Source of the DNA: Nemania diffusa
Lineage: Eukaryota > Ascomycota > Sordariomycetes > Xylariales > Xylariaceae
Length of the DNA stretch: 64,000 bases
Direction: 5' to 3'
NCBI GenBank assembly: GCA_038501195.1
Contig: JBBPUQ010000007.1
Location: 434,001 to 498,000, forward strand
Below, one piece after another: positions 10,164 through 21,635 of this stretch. The position numbers were made by a program, and so were the translations under genes. Position 1 is the first letter of the stretch. Every line of letters begins with the position of its first letter. Below the pieces are notes generated by a model. That model saw nothing but the letters and a program-made list of their open reading frames with translations, searched no databases and had not been told where the DNA came from.

Positions 10164-13100
10164 ATGGAGTCTAATTCGCCTAAACGACGAAAAATGGATC
10201 ATACTCATGGAGGGCCGACTTTCGAAACTGTCGTATCGTCTTCGATGGGCGCTTCGGGCTCGAGCGCCTTCGTACTGGAAACCGATGAGTTGCTGAGGGA
10301 GGTGAAGCTGGACTATGCCAAGGCATTTCCTGGGCTCGATCAGACTCTGCGCCAGTTCAAAGAAGCAATTGAAGGTCTTGAACAATATGGGCCAGTTCCT
10401 GTATGTACAACCAGACCAACACCACGGCGCATCGCAGCAATGCGCTGAGTAGTATATTCGATGGACTAATACTAACTATGACTTAATATGCAAGATCGAT
10501 GAAGCGTCCTCGAGCTGGGGCAAGCCAAACCGTACCGCCATTCCCTACCCCGATCCGAAACCTGCGAAAAATTGCCCATACAAAGTCGCATTCGAGAAGC
10601 CCACCCATATCAATGTCGTAGGGTCCTACACGTCTCAGACCATGGTGAAATCACAGTCCAGTGTCGCTGTCGATATGATTGTGGTTATGCCCACCACCCT
10701 GTTCTCCGAAAAGGACTATCGTGACTATCGATACTTCTACAAGAGAGCCTTTTTCCTGGCCTACATTGCCGATGCCCTGCGCAAGAAGTTTTCTGACCTA
10801 GATTTCGTGTACGCCAACTTTAATGGAAACGTCTTACTCCCCGTTCTCGTTGCACGGCCACAGGGCCAATCCTCGAAAACCCACAGCGCCGAAAATACCG
10901 ACTCTCTGGGGAAGCCCAACTACGAAATCAGGATCATCCCCAACGCACCCGAGGGTTGTTTTCCTACTGCAAAGCTATCTGCAACTAGCAATTCTCTCCG
11001 CCGGAATGGCTCTGAGGAATCAAAAGACACTAGCGTGCCAACCCCTTTCTATAATAGCACTCTTAAATCGGAAAGTCTATTTATACCATACCTAAAGTTG
11101 CTTCATCGCACATCAAACACGTGCGCTTCTTTTAAGGATGCTTGCATCCTAGGCCGTACCTGGCTGCAGCAGCGTGGTTTTGGGGGCAATATAGCCGATG
11201 GTGGCTTTGGCCACTTTCATTGGGCCGTTTTAATGGCACTTCTCCTTCAAACTGGCGGGAGAAAGGGGGAGCCCATCCTTTCGCCCTCACTACACGCCTC
11301 ACAGCTGTTCAAAGCAACTTTGCAGTACCTCGCCTCATCAAACTTGCACAAGAAAACCATAATTCTGGGGTCGACCAACGTTGCTCCAGAAGTAGTACGC
11401 CAAACTGGTCCAGTTCTGTATGACTCGGCTCGAGAGATCAATATATTGTTCAATATGACGACGTGGTCCGCCTTCATGCTAAGTGAACATGCTAATCTAT
11501 CGCTTTCGGCTGTCAACGACCCGCTAGTTGATCAGTTTGATACACTATTTATCACAAAGGTCAACCAACCGCTACAAATATTTGATCTATTTGTTAAAAT
11601 CAACATTCCTCCCACCTCCTCACAAACGTCGTCGGGTGTGTCTGATGGCAGAAGCCCTACAGTAGCCTTCGCCGAGGAGATATATCGGACGTTGAAAAAG
11701 GCACTCGGCGAGCGTGCTAAATTGATCAACATACAAATACCTACGCCTAGACCTTGGAAAGTCACTCCCTCGTCGATGAAATCGAAGGCTGAGCATATTC
11801 TCGTGGGCATCATGTGTGACCCTACCAAGGCATCCCAGGGTAGAGAATTCGGGCCACTTTACGAGCAGAAAAAGGATGCGGCAAAGTTTCGAGACTTCTG
11901 GGGCGATATCTCCGAGCTTTGGCAATTCCCCTCTGGCGAAATAGTCGAGTCAGTCAACTGGACTGAATTTTCTCCTCTGGGATATTTTGGCATATGCCAG
12001 GCTATTATCCGTCATATTTTGAAGTCGCGACTAAAGCTTACAGACGGCGATCTTGAATTTCACGGACAAGAATTCTCGAATATCATATCCTTATCTCCCG
12101 CAGACAAGGCAAGCTTCGATGCCGTAAAGGCTGCTTTCTCTGTGTTTGAAAAAGATGTGCGAGAGTTGGAAGATTTGCCACTCTCTGTAAGGCAGATTGC
12201 ACCTATTGGCGCCGAAACAAGATATGCATCATTGCGCTCGCCTAGCCCCAACCAGCGGAAGCAAGGCGCAACGCCAATTGACGTAATGCTCTCATTTGAG
12301 GCATCTGGAAAGTGGCCGGAAAACATCGCCTCGATACAACGAGCGAAGATGGCACTACTCCTACAGATAGGCCGTTCTCTTGAAGAGGCTAAAGCCGGGA
12401 TCAAGACACACCTAGGATTAGAAGATGCCGAACGTGAGAGCGAGAACCTAGCATTTTTGGATATCATATATGAAAGCGGGTTTTCGTTCCGTCTCCGGGC
12501 ACATAGTGACCAAGAGGAGACCCTACTCGAGAGACAGACCAAAGACCAGACTCTCGACCGCTACATCCGTACCGAAGCCGCAACCTTGCTCTCTTCTGCG
12601 AAGTGGAGAAGTACCATTCTCCCGCTTCATAGCCAGACCATTTCAACATATTGTACCCGCTTCCCTGCCCTGTCGTCGTCAATACGCCTCACCAAGCACT
12701 GGTTCAACGCCCACCGACTAGGCAATCACTTCAATGAGCCGCTCATCGAGCTCTTTGTACTACAGGCTTTCCTACAACCTCATCCGTTTCCCATCCCCTC
12801 ATCGACGTCAACCGGTTTTCTGCGCACTCTCCTAATGCTCGCATCATACGACTGGCGAGAAGAGCCACTGATTGTTGACCCGTCCGACTCTCTATCTGCC
12901 TCGCAACGTCTTGATATCTCGACGCGATTAGAAGCTTGGAGAAAAATTGACGCAAATATGAATCGCACAACCTTATTCGTAGCCACACCTTTCGATATCA
13001 CCGGTGTAGCTTACACGCAAAACATCCCCAAAGTCATCGCAACGCGCATGACCACTCTCGCCCGCTCTGCTTCCAAGGCCGCCAAGGACAAAGGTATCGA

Positions 13101-13539
13101 GCTCGACCCCCGCACGCTCTTCCAGTCCGGCCTCCGTGACTACGACGTCGTAATCCATCTCTCGGCCAAGGCCATCAAGGGCGTCCTCCGCGACGACGGG
13201 ACCAAGCACTCGCACTTCAAAAACCTCGACGAGAGCGGCAGCTCCGAGGCCCTCCCCCTCCCCGAGTCCCCCGTCCCCGCACTCCTGAGACGCCTCAACT
13301 CCGCCTACGCGGCCCCGCTGCTCTTCTTCCACGGCGGGGCAGAGGATACCGTGATCGCGGCGCTGTGGAACCCGCAGATCCACAGCCGCGGGTTCAGCGC
13401 CAACATGCCGTCTTCGTTCAGGCCCACTGGCGCCGAGGCGGAGACGTTCGAGCTCAATCGGGAGGCGGTGCTTGCTGAGATCGCGAGGGTTGGCGGGGAT
13501 CTTATCGAGAAGATCGATGTTAGAGACAGTCAGCGGTAA
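10164..13539 (+). CDS. utp22: U3 snoRNP-associated protein Utp22 / Nrap family
   Basis: Two exons (10164-10400, 10495-13539) give 1093 aa, close to the usual fungal Utp22 length. The intron is GTATGT..AAG with a textbook TACTAAC branch site at about 10470. The ATG at 10164 opens a short basic leader (SPKRRK, a likely nuclear signal). Family marks include VGSYTSQTM followed by SVAVDMIVVMP, which lies in the first nucleotidyltransferase-like Nrap domain, then repeated Nrap domains to LVDPSDSLS and the ending AALWNPQ near the C-terminus. Utp22 is a nucleolar component of the 90S/SSU processome UTP-C module, with Rrp7 and casein kinase 2 in yeast, and is needed for early pre-18S rRNA processing. 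It resembles inactive poly(A)-polymerase-like proteins. The third-codon G+C rises sharply after about 13050. Confidence 0.95.
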
Positions 13540-14237
13540 TGTGGTGAAAGTTTAAGGGACTTTGGGATAGATAGGGTATATAGAGAGAACGTAAATAAAG
13601 AGGAACTTTAATGATCGTATATTTTACATCTCATTGTTGCTATGTCATGCTATGCTATCCTGCCTCATATTTTTTAAAACCCGTCTGCATGGTCAAGAAT
13701 GCTGACCAATTTTAATGAAAGTATGACTATATTTCAGCATGCTACATCTATATCAGACTTCATGGGGCGTTATAAACATAGGGAGCTAGCTGAGTGACTG
13801 CGTGCCTAGATATATACATCTCACTTAACAAGAATACAGGGGAGTTAAGAATCCAAATGACCTAACCACTAAATCAGAATAAAATCGAGCTCTTTAAAGT
13901 TTAGTATTTATGTGCCTTGGTACTAACCACCGGGTTATAAACAATAATGCGAGATAGAGACAGAAGTCTACCCTCCATATAACGTCCACGAATCACCAAT
14001 CACCAATCACCAATCAACCCCCATCAACGCCATCCCCATCCCGTGATAATAGTCGTACGAAAATCTCTCCAGGGGAATAAAAATGAACAACCGCCTGAGC
14101 AATGCTTCCTCATAACAGCGTAAATGCATAAGGACTAAATCAATCCACTACCGGCATGCACCAACCAAGCCCACCACCTATTTTCAATAATCAAAAAAAA
14201 GTCACTTCGCCTTTTCGCGACGCCGTGCTCAACCACT
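13540..14237. other. Convergent 3' intergenic region
   Basis: This lies between the 3' ends of UTP22 and the F-box gene. It holds a 7-bp tandem repeat (13991-14016) and an A-run near 14195. No gene is seen. Confidence 0.5.
13991..14016. repeat. 7-bp tandem repeat
   Basis: AATCACC occurs three times in tandem, followed by a partial fourth copy. It is a simple sequence repeat between convergent genes. Confidence 0.8.
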
Positions 14238-16492
14238 TCAGTCTTCGGGAAACATTTCCCGCAGATTGCTTACAAAGACGCCGTTTTCGCCGTCCCAGCG
14301 CTTGAAGAACTTGCCCGCCATGGGGACCAGGTCTTTGATCTCGGGGGGTAGTACCTCTAAGCCGCCGCACAGTGCCACGGCTTCGATACTACTTTCGGCG
14401 ATGATGTGGTGATCGGAACCGTCTGTGCCAACCCTGCGATGTAGTCAGCTTACGGATCTCCAACCGGCACTGGTCGCTGCCAGCGGCGGTTTACGACGGA
14501 CGTAATAAACTAGGGGAAGGGCGGAGTCGAAAAGAGGAGAAGAAAACTTACATGCATCGATAGTAAGGCTCGCTATACCCCTGCCACGAATCGCGCAAAG
14601 GGGAGGAGCTCTGATCCCAATTCGTGATGCCCCCGGCACCGTCGGTCGTCCATCCGATGATGATGCCATGATAGTCGTAGCGTTTGTGTTTGAAAACTTG
14701 GCCGACGCGGAACTTGACGCAGACCCCGTCGGTGAGCTGGCTGCGCCGTCTAGGTAGACGGGTAGATGCGTCTACGCGGCGGATCTCCTTGATTTGGTCG
14801 CGAACCCGTTTTGAGGGGAGTTCCCAGCTGGCTTGTCGCCGTGTGGGGGCTGCAAAGGCGTCGTACATCGGGCAGACATACTTCTCTATCAGCCAAGAAT
14901 CCTCGGGGAAGTATTCGTAGAAATACGTCAGTAGGTCCCGCACGTCCTGCTGCCAATCCCAGCGCACCTCGTCATTGTCGGGAAGGACGGGTACCATCAT
15001 AATACTTGCCCATATCATACTATACAAGGCGGGTTGGAGGTTGCGCGCCCAATCCCCCCTATTCAGCTCAATCATGGGGATCAGCTGCGAGAGAGGCCGA
15101 TCGATTGTCCGAAAACTGGTGAACGAGGCCCTGATGTTTTGAGCAGTCCTCATGACAATCAGATCAGTAGAGGTAGGCTTCAGCATATCATCGTGGCCAG
15201 TGTAGATACCCAGTCGGAAGAGCAAATTCTGGATATGGTCGATAGGGACTTCTTCGTCTGATCCATACGGGTCGAGAAACATGGTTTGTTGGTGTTCGGC
15301 TTGCGCGGTGGGGAGAACTGTGCCGTCCAAGGACACGCCGGGAGGAGACAGAACAATGGCATGAACTTGGTTGGGCAGCGCACACGGGTAGGCTTCAAAG
15401 CCAGAGCGCGAGGCCAGAGCAGAATAAATAGCAGCCGAGATAATGGGAAGTGATGGGTGTTGATCGTCGCGAAGGGCCCTTCCAATCAGACAATTGCGCA
15501 AGTAACGGTAGGTCTCTTCTGTAGGATCATTCAAGCCGGTCATATTATTAGCATGAAGCCACCGGGCGAGGGCAACGGCCTTGGCGCGGGTCGTGGCGCG
15601 GTTGAGATCGGGGCTGGCAGCGCGGAAGCGGGAGGCGATATCGTCGAGAAGTTCGCAGATCTGCCAGCAGCAGGTAGTTTGGTTAGCTCGCTGCCTCGTA
15701 CGTTGTCACCAAGCATGCTAGGTGACGCATACCTCGTCCAGGTCGCCCTCATTGTCATGAAGCATGAACATGTCAAATGCGCCCAATGCACGCTCCAATC
15801 TCATGCCACCGTTGAGTCTCTCGACGTTGGGGGTATTCGGGGTGAAGCGTTGGGCAGTGTATTCCTGGTATTTAGCCCATTCTTCGATGGCGAGGCCGCG
15901 ATGGATGCTGTCGAGGACGGTACAAGAGTAGTATCTAGAATAAGAGTGTCAGCACAGAGTACAGAGTACACCGGCGACGTTTGGACGTGTTGTGCGCAGT
16001 AGCATTGAGTAGGCTGAGTAGCATCAAGTGGCATTGAGCGATCATGAGCAGAACGCAAGAAGAGTATGGTAGAACATACCGCCTGGCCAAAACATCTTCG
16101 GCAGACTCGTCAACGCGACATTGTGTCAGCAGATAATCCTTCGCATCGTAGCCGAATTGGCAGATCTGCTCCGTCTTCTCGAGGCGTGACACGCGCGAGG
16201 CGACGATGCCGCTGATGAGGTTTGCGATGTGAACATTGCGCTTCAGGCGCAACAGATACAAAGCCTTCCAGTCGACATGGTGCAGGTTGCCCTGTATCCT
16301 GTCGTCGAAGCGATGTTCGGCCTGCCAATACCGGAAGCCGGTCTGGCAGTAGTATTTCCAAAGCAGGGGTTCGTGTGCGATATTACCGAATCGGCGGGAG
16401 ACAAGTGCAACAGTCGAAAGGGTCTGCTCGGGCGACAGGTAGTGGAGGATCTGGTGGATCAGCTCGTCGGGGAGAGAATCGAACGAGCACAT
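14238..16492 (-). CDS. fbxo21: FBXO21-type F-box protein with transglutaminase-like and YccV-like domains
   Basis: Four exons on the minus strand (16080-16492, 15733-15934, 14552-15660, 14238-14433) give 639 aa. Donors are GTATGT, GTATGC and GTAAGT. The ATG at 16492 is used because the only upstream start in frame is TTG. Domains in order: an F-box at about residues 3-48 (SLPDELIHQILHYLSPEQT); a SirB1/transglutaminase-like core at about 130-330, with SRSGFEAYPCALPNQVHAIV matching the family's SRxGxxAxPxxxPxH pattern; and a YccV/hemimethylated-DNA-binding-like fold at about 505-605 (KFRVGQVFKHKRYDYHGIIIGW). This order is that of animal FBXO21, a substrate receptor of an SCF ubiquitin ligase. 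The protein therefore probably links Skp1-cullin to unknown substrates. The last intron falls inside the YccV-like domain and its exon completes it. Confidence 0.93.
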
Positions 16493-17894
16493 GGCGAGGA
16501 TCAAGATTGCTTTTAGTGGCTGAAGAGAAGGAGGGGCGCAGACCAGACGAGGGGTTAGTTATATGCGTAGAGAGATGGAAAATGCGAGGCGGTCAGAGAA
16601 AAAAAAAGTCTCGATCGAGGCCCGCACAGGAATCCGACAGTTATAATTATTTATTTATTCCATCGACGACGGCGACGACGATGATGATGGTGACGCTAAC
16701 AAGTAACAAAGGCAATAAAAAGCAACGAGAGAGATGTATGCATGTATGTAGGTATAATAGGTAGCACGAGGTAGCAGCTAGTAGAGGGTTAGGTACGGTA
16801 CAGAGGATTACTAGTACGAGGGTCCTTGGCGTCTAAGGCTCGGACAGCCAGAGGGGACCCAGATAATGCGATAATGCCCGCATCAATCATGGAACAGTAA
16901 TGCCATTTGGCTTGCATATGATACGTTGAATACGGAGAAAGAGCGAGCCAGAGCCCGGTACCGTACAGCCCGCGGCTGGCAAATAAGCAGCCCGGCTTTT
17001 CTATAAGCGCCCCGTCGACTTGGACTTGGCCCGAAATGACTAAAATGATGAAATACTTCTACTGCGTACCTAAGTTTTTTACCAGTGCACAGCAAATCAG
17101 GCATAGCGCCCTCGCCTACGGCAGCTATATTCACCTAATCTAGCCTAGAGTCTAGACTTGTCTAACTTAACTCAGGTTGTTTTGCGGGGTTGTTATTTCT
17201 TAGCTGCCAATCAGTGTTTTAGTACATATTATATATATAATAAGCTATGCTTATACCAAACATGCGCTTAATAGTGACTGTAACCAGGTATGTTAAATGC
17301 GCAATTAAAGGGGCTAATTTATTATATTCTATTTAATTATATAAGTGTTGTTTTTGCTGAATAATTCGAGTTCAAAGCTAGAACGTTGATTAGATCGAGG
17401 GACATGGCGTTACGTGTATAGGTTCTAACCCAGTCAGCTGTGGGCCATTGTGCTCCGGCTCAGCTAAGCATCAGGTAGGTGACCATACTTTAATTCTATA
17501 GTGCAGCTAGTAGAATGGCTAGATGGTATTCTAAACCGTTAAATCATTGATTAGCTCCGTCCTTGGTATATTGTACACCTCGTTAAGTGTCCATATCCCG
17601 TCCCTCTACGATGGCGGCCCTTACGTTATATCTAGCAACCCCTGAAGCATGAGTGTCACAAGGCTCATGTAGAGAGCTTAGAATAGAGTCAATAGGATTA
17701 AGGTCCATGGCCCTACTTCCCTAGATGGGCGGGTTTCAGGCCTTTTTGTATTCCATTGCCTTCGCCTCTCTTTGCCCTAATTAGATCTCCTTCATGTAGG
17801 CAATTATTCTCGCCCGCCGCGAGTAGTTGAGGCTATTCCTAAGTCTGTCTCGAGTCCCTACCCCTTACCTAGGAGTCTCCTGTGTGACCCCCCT
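16493..17894. other. Intergenic region with A+T-rich tract
   Basis: This spans from the 5' end of the F-box gene to the end of the degenerate kinase-ankyrin locus. The first 250 nt are purine-rich leader. From about 17160 to 17360 the DNA is very A+T-rich (TATATTATATATATAATAA). I see no gene. The A+T-rich part marks the left border of the decayed region. Confidence 0.5.
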
Positions 17895-20163
17895 TCAGTG
17901 TGAATCTTCAGTCTCATCTAGCAGTTCAATTACCCTTTTCTGCTTCCTCTTAGTAGCTCTTTCCAGGGGCGTTTCGTTGTTGCTGCCGCCCCGGATTGAC
18001 TTGTCAGCTTTGTAGGATAATAGAAGCTGAACCACATCAACGTAACCCCCTCCCGCAGCTCCAAAGAGGGCCGTTCTACCACGTCTATCCGCCGCATTCA
18101 CCTGTGCCTTTCGTCTCAAAAGTTCTCTTGCTACCTCATAATTTCCGGCCCAAGCTGCCCAGTGTAGTGGCGTGCGGGAATCTATGTCTCTCGCCTCAAT
18201 TTCCGCTCCGCTATCCAAGATCAAGCGAGCGATACCCACGTTTTCAATGTGAGCAAAATGTGCAACGGTGTTTGATGATCTTTATTTCGTATGGAAGGAT
18301 TGCTGTCAAGTTCTACAAACTTGCGAACCACTTTCAAATAGCCAAGTTGGGCGGCCGTAGTCATGGCTATCGATGTAAGCGAGGCGGGTATACTGAATTG
18401 ACCCTCTAGTTGATTTGTCAGCATTGTGAACATGAAGTCAACTTCTTTCGTCGCAGTGACTTCGAGTCGGTGTTGAAGAGTGGTGATCTTTCGTCTCAGC
18501 ATCTCCTCGGTGATTCCTGGCCAGCACCGCTCCCTATGGATTTAAGTTAGTTCATAACCGCGATAAAAGTAGCAAGTATTGATTTGCTTACTCGATTTGC
18601 GTTAATCGAGCACAAAGTTCCATATTTTGCCGCACGGCGGCTATTGCGCTCGAAAGGAATCCGCGCGTATTCTTCTTTATTGCTATATGAGCAAGCTCTG
18701 TTGATTCCGGCCACCTTGGATCATCCATGGCGAGGCGAATGGTCTCCCTATCCTCTGTTCTGAGACAAGCAAGTATGTGAAACACAGTAGACTCACCGAC
18801 TAGACCTGCGCATAACTGGCTATGGCACTTAGAGAGCTCCCCGGAGCAGTGTTTTCTGACAAGCGACATTATTATAGCGACTTTCTTGGGACTGATTTCT
18901 GTCCGGTCACTCGCTAACTGAGGTAGGTACCGAGAGGCAAAACGGTTCGTGACCGAGAATATAATCTGGCTATCGCTATGCATCGAGAGCTTTCCAAAAG
19001 CTCGCGCACTTATGGAGGCCCAGTTTTGAAGTATCCCGTTTTAGGGCAACGGTAAGGAGCTGAAGAGCGGATGGCCGGTCATCTGGAGACGGGTCAAGAC
19101 ACTTGCCAATAACCTACGCTAGCGGTGGCGACAATGGGGGATGATACGGGGGTAATCGACTTTGAAGATCGCTACATATCTCGCGCAGGCTTTTGGCTTG
19201 TTTTTGCGGAGGATACTCTCTCCTCAAAATACGACTTATAACTGCGCCAACTCCCGAGATATTACTTTTGGTTGACCACTTTGTGATTTTCCCTTCGCCA
19301 ACCACCGCTTCTTCAGCAATTTCCTACAAATTATTAGTAGTCGGAGTATTGAGAGATGCGTTCGGATTACCGGTGCCCAATAAACTTTCGTTCCGGCCTG
19401 CTGGGTAGACAGTGGTTTCCTGCATCCTCAAGCTCAAAAGATGTCCCAAAGTCCCCGAGCTTAGGAACTAGATCTCGAGGTTCATTCCGAATCGCGATTA
19501 GAACTAAAATCGCGATAAGTCATTTTCATATTCTAATACTAATACACACTTTGTTTTTTACTCACCGTTTTAGGCTTAATATCTCGATAGAGAATTGTTG
19601 TCCGATGTTGCTCAAATCTTGAATACTCAGCAAGGATGCCCTTGGCGTAGACGGCCGTAAAGCCGTGGTGGAATCGAGACAAAGCAAAGGCAAAGGCTTC
19701 AAGGAAACACCATGCAATCTCATCAGGGAGAGTCCTGTTGACAGTTTTAGGATAACGATCAACATCTTCAGATACAAGTCTAAATTAAAACCTTCACCTT
19801 ACCCTATTCGACCTATAATGTAAGATTCTAAGTCCCAGTGTTGGCAGAACTCGGTGTAAATTTCCATATTGTGTTCGCTGAGCTGATGATGAATGTATTG
19901 AATAATGCAAGGATGGTTAAGAGCCATATAGCACTTGAGCTCAAGATGTATGTCTTGCATGTGCTTTTCTAGAACAGATTCGTGAGTCGTGACTACTTGC
20001 ATCTTCAAATGTGATAACTTTGCGTGCGTACTCCTACATTATCATTAGTACGATACCTAATTCAAAAATTATTAAGACAAACTTCGTGCCATAGTGTGCA
20101 ATTTACTTTATACACAACACCAAAGGCGCCCTTAACTTGTTTGTCCATATCAAATGCGATCAT
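17895..20163 (-). pseudogene. Degenerate protein kinase with C-terminal ankyrin repeats
   Basis: On the minus strand the pieces of a Ser/Thr kinase follow in order. There is a glycine loop (KGAFGVVYK, about 20110-20140), then EYARKVITF (about 20010-20035). Next comes a helix-C/strand region ending LNHPCIIQYIHH (about 19900). The catalytic loop reads LYRDIKPK (about 19570), with Tyr for the usual His and Thr in place of the metal-binding Asn. The activation site is KLGDFGTSFE (about 19450), and the C-lobe ends in CLDPSPDDRPSALQLL (about 19070). Ankyrin-type repeats then run to a stop at 17895 (RTPLHWAAWAGNYEVARELL). The frame is broken by stops at 19324-19326 (TAG before EIAEEAV) and 19114-19116 (TAG before VIGKC), and by single-base frame changes near 19990, 19425 and 18250. 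Some gaps could be introns, such as GTGAGT after the catalytic loop, but the stops and frame changes cannot all be. I call it non-functional. Confidence 0.78.
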
Positions 20164-20580
20164 TTACCTAATATTAATTCGAGAAGCCGATATCCACGGG
20201 TTTTCAGATATTTCTCCGTTTGGCTTGTAACCGGTGATTGAGATATCTGACAGGTATTAATACACGTAACATTTACATGCATTTCCACACCAGCGAAACA
20301 TGGAATTGATAACTTCCGATAGCTCGGTGTTATCTGATTTGTTAATGCAGCAAGTGTCTACCTAGAGGTATTCAAGGCTGTCAGATCTAGCTTATTCTGC
20401 ACAAAATCTGACTTTATCATACCTAGCTTTATTCTTCCTAGTGCTACTTTTTAGGTCTTCAAAAGTGACCTCCTCTTCTTCTAGTCCTCATGTGTGTGAT
20501 AATACAGCATACTTAGGGATACTTTTCAAGTTGCTAACTAAGCTTAAATTCCCATCCTAGTTGAGTTTGATGAATCTCAT
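20164..20580 (-). pseudogene. HET-domain (heterokaryon incompatibility) fragment with premature stops
   Basis: Read from an ATG at 20580, one continuous minus-strand frame shows the N-terminal half of a HET domain. It begins like HET proteins (MRFIKLN..DGNLSLV) and contains KYAVLSHT, EEEVTFEDL, KVRFCAE, VDTCCINKSDNTELSEVINSM and FRWCGNACKCYVY, then YLSDIS. Stops interrupt it at 20557-20559 (TAG), 20488-20490 (TGA), 20392-20394 (TAA), 20362-20364 (TAG), 20257-20259 (TAA) and 20164-20166 (TAA). At the second and fourth, family members have Trp (SHTWG, LWVDT); at the third they have Gln (EQAR). So each change is G-to-A or C-to-T. The HET domain breaks off before its usual RGWTLQELLAP part and continues in frame into the kinase fragment. 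HET proteins mediate non-self recognition cell death in fungi; this copy cannot encode one. Confidence 0.85.
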
Positions 20581-20625
20581 TGATCGGGTGCGGGAGCAGG
20601 GGGAAGGGGGGCAATACGCACATTA

Positions 20626-20757
20626 TTGTTGTTGTTGTTATTGTTGTTATTACGAAGCCCTGTTTTCTATAAAATTTTACGCGACATATAATATATGTAG
20701 TAGACCTAAAAAAGTTATGTCGTATAACAATAATAACAACAATAACAACAACAACAA
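20626..20757. repeat. Perfect 27-nt inverted repeat of TTG/TTA and TAA/CAA triplets
   Basis: The left arm (20626-20652) is four TTG, TTA, two TTG and two TTA triplets. The right arm (20731-20757) is its exact reverse complement, including the TTA interruptions. The arms are 78 nt apart, so a transcript of either strand could fold into a stem-loop. It lies just upstream of the HET fragment. Confidence 0.9.
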
Positions 20758-21635
20758 CATTTTTTCCTTTCCCCCTTGTTAAGCAGAAGTGTCGAAAGCT
20801 GAGCTTAGTTTAATTGTACAGCCGGCGGCTCAGCCGCCTACCTTATTATAATTTTTTATATATTATATAATACATATTATTTCAGTAAATGCTGCTGTGT
20901 ATTGATTTATACACTATTTGCAAAATTAAAAATTAAAATCTTAAAATAGAAATTAGAAGAAAAATATGTAATTGGCTAGAAGCGTCTGATTATAGTGTAA
21001 CGTTTGATTTTAACATCGGGCTCTTTAGGCTAGAATCTTAGTATCATGACCACCGTCTGGAATTCGAGGCGCCCTGCAGGGCGTGCGGTGTCGTGGCCCA
21101 AAAAAGATATCTGACGAGACGCGTAGACGCGTAGACTCAGCGAAGAAATCTTCGGTTTGCCAGCGCTAAGCCTCACCAGTGCTTTCGTCGATTCTTATTT
21201 AGCATAAGTACTCTTGAGACACCCTCTAGGGCTTACATATAGGTGCACAACCATACTGAACGCCTTACCTGTAGCAGCTGTCAAAATATTTCAATTTCGA
21301 ACTAGTGAACTTCGGCGATATGGCAACAGAAGCCACTGGTCTTTTGAAGCTATCTCCATGGATGAAAGCAGGATTGCGAAAATTATTAAGTTCTCAGGTA
21401 GGGCAATCCTCACTTTCTGGGCTTGCCTCGCGGCCCGATGGGCTGCCTAGAAACTAACGTGTCCACTGATATCAAGGGACGTCGTTTTCCAGGATCAGGA
21501 AATTCTAGCGACGGATATGGAGACTCAAGCATAGACTAACTAGCGGAGCAGGTACCCTCAACGTCGACGCCCCCGTCTTCAATTAGCGCAGACGACAATT
21601 GTGCCACCCCGCGTGGTGAGTCTGGCGACAATGTA
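20758..21635. other. A+T-rich border and unresolved 5' part of the AAA-protein gene
   Basis: A G+C hairpin at 20824-20838 (GGCGGCT-C-AGCCGCC) is followed by a very A+T-rich stretch to about 20960. From about 21290 coding signal may begin. The ATG at 21360 opens MDESRIAKIIKFSG, and splicing GTAGGG(21399)..CAG(21492) would continue it with SGNSSDGYGDSSID. A TAA stop at 21537-21539 then precedes an open stretch (LAEQVPSTSTPP) in frame with the AAA gene. The true first exon of that gene is therefore unresolved. Confidence 0.45.
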
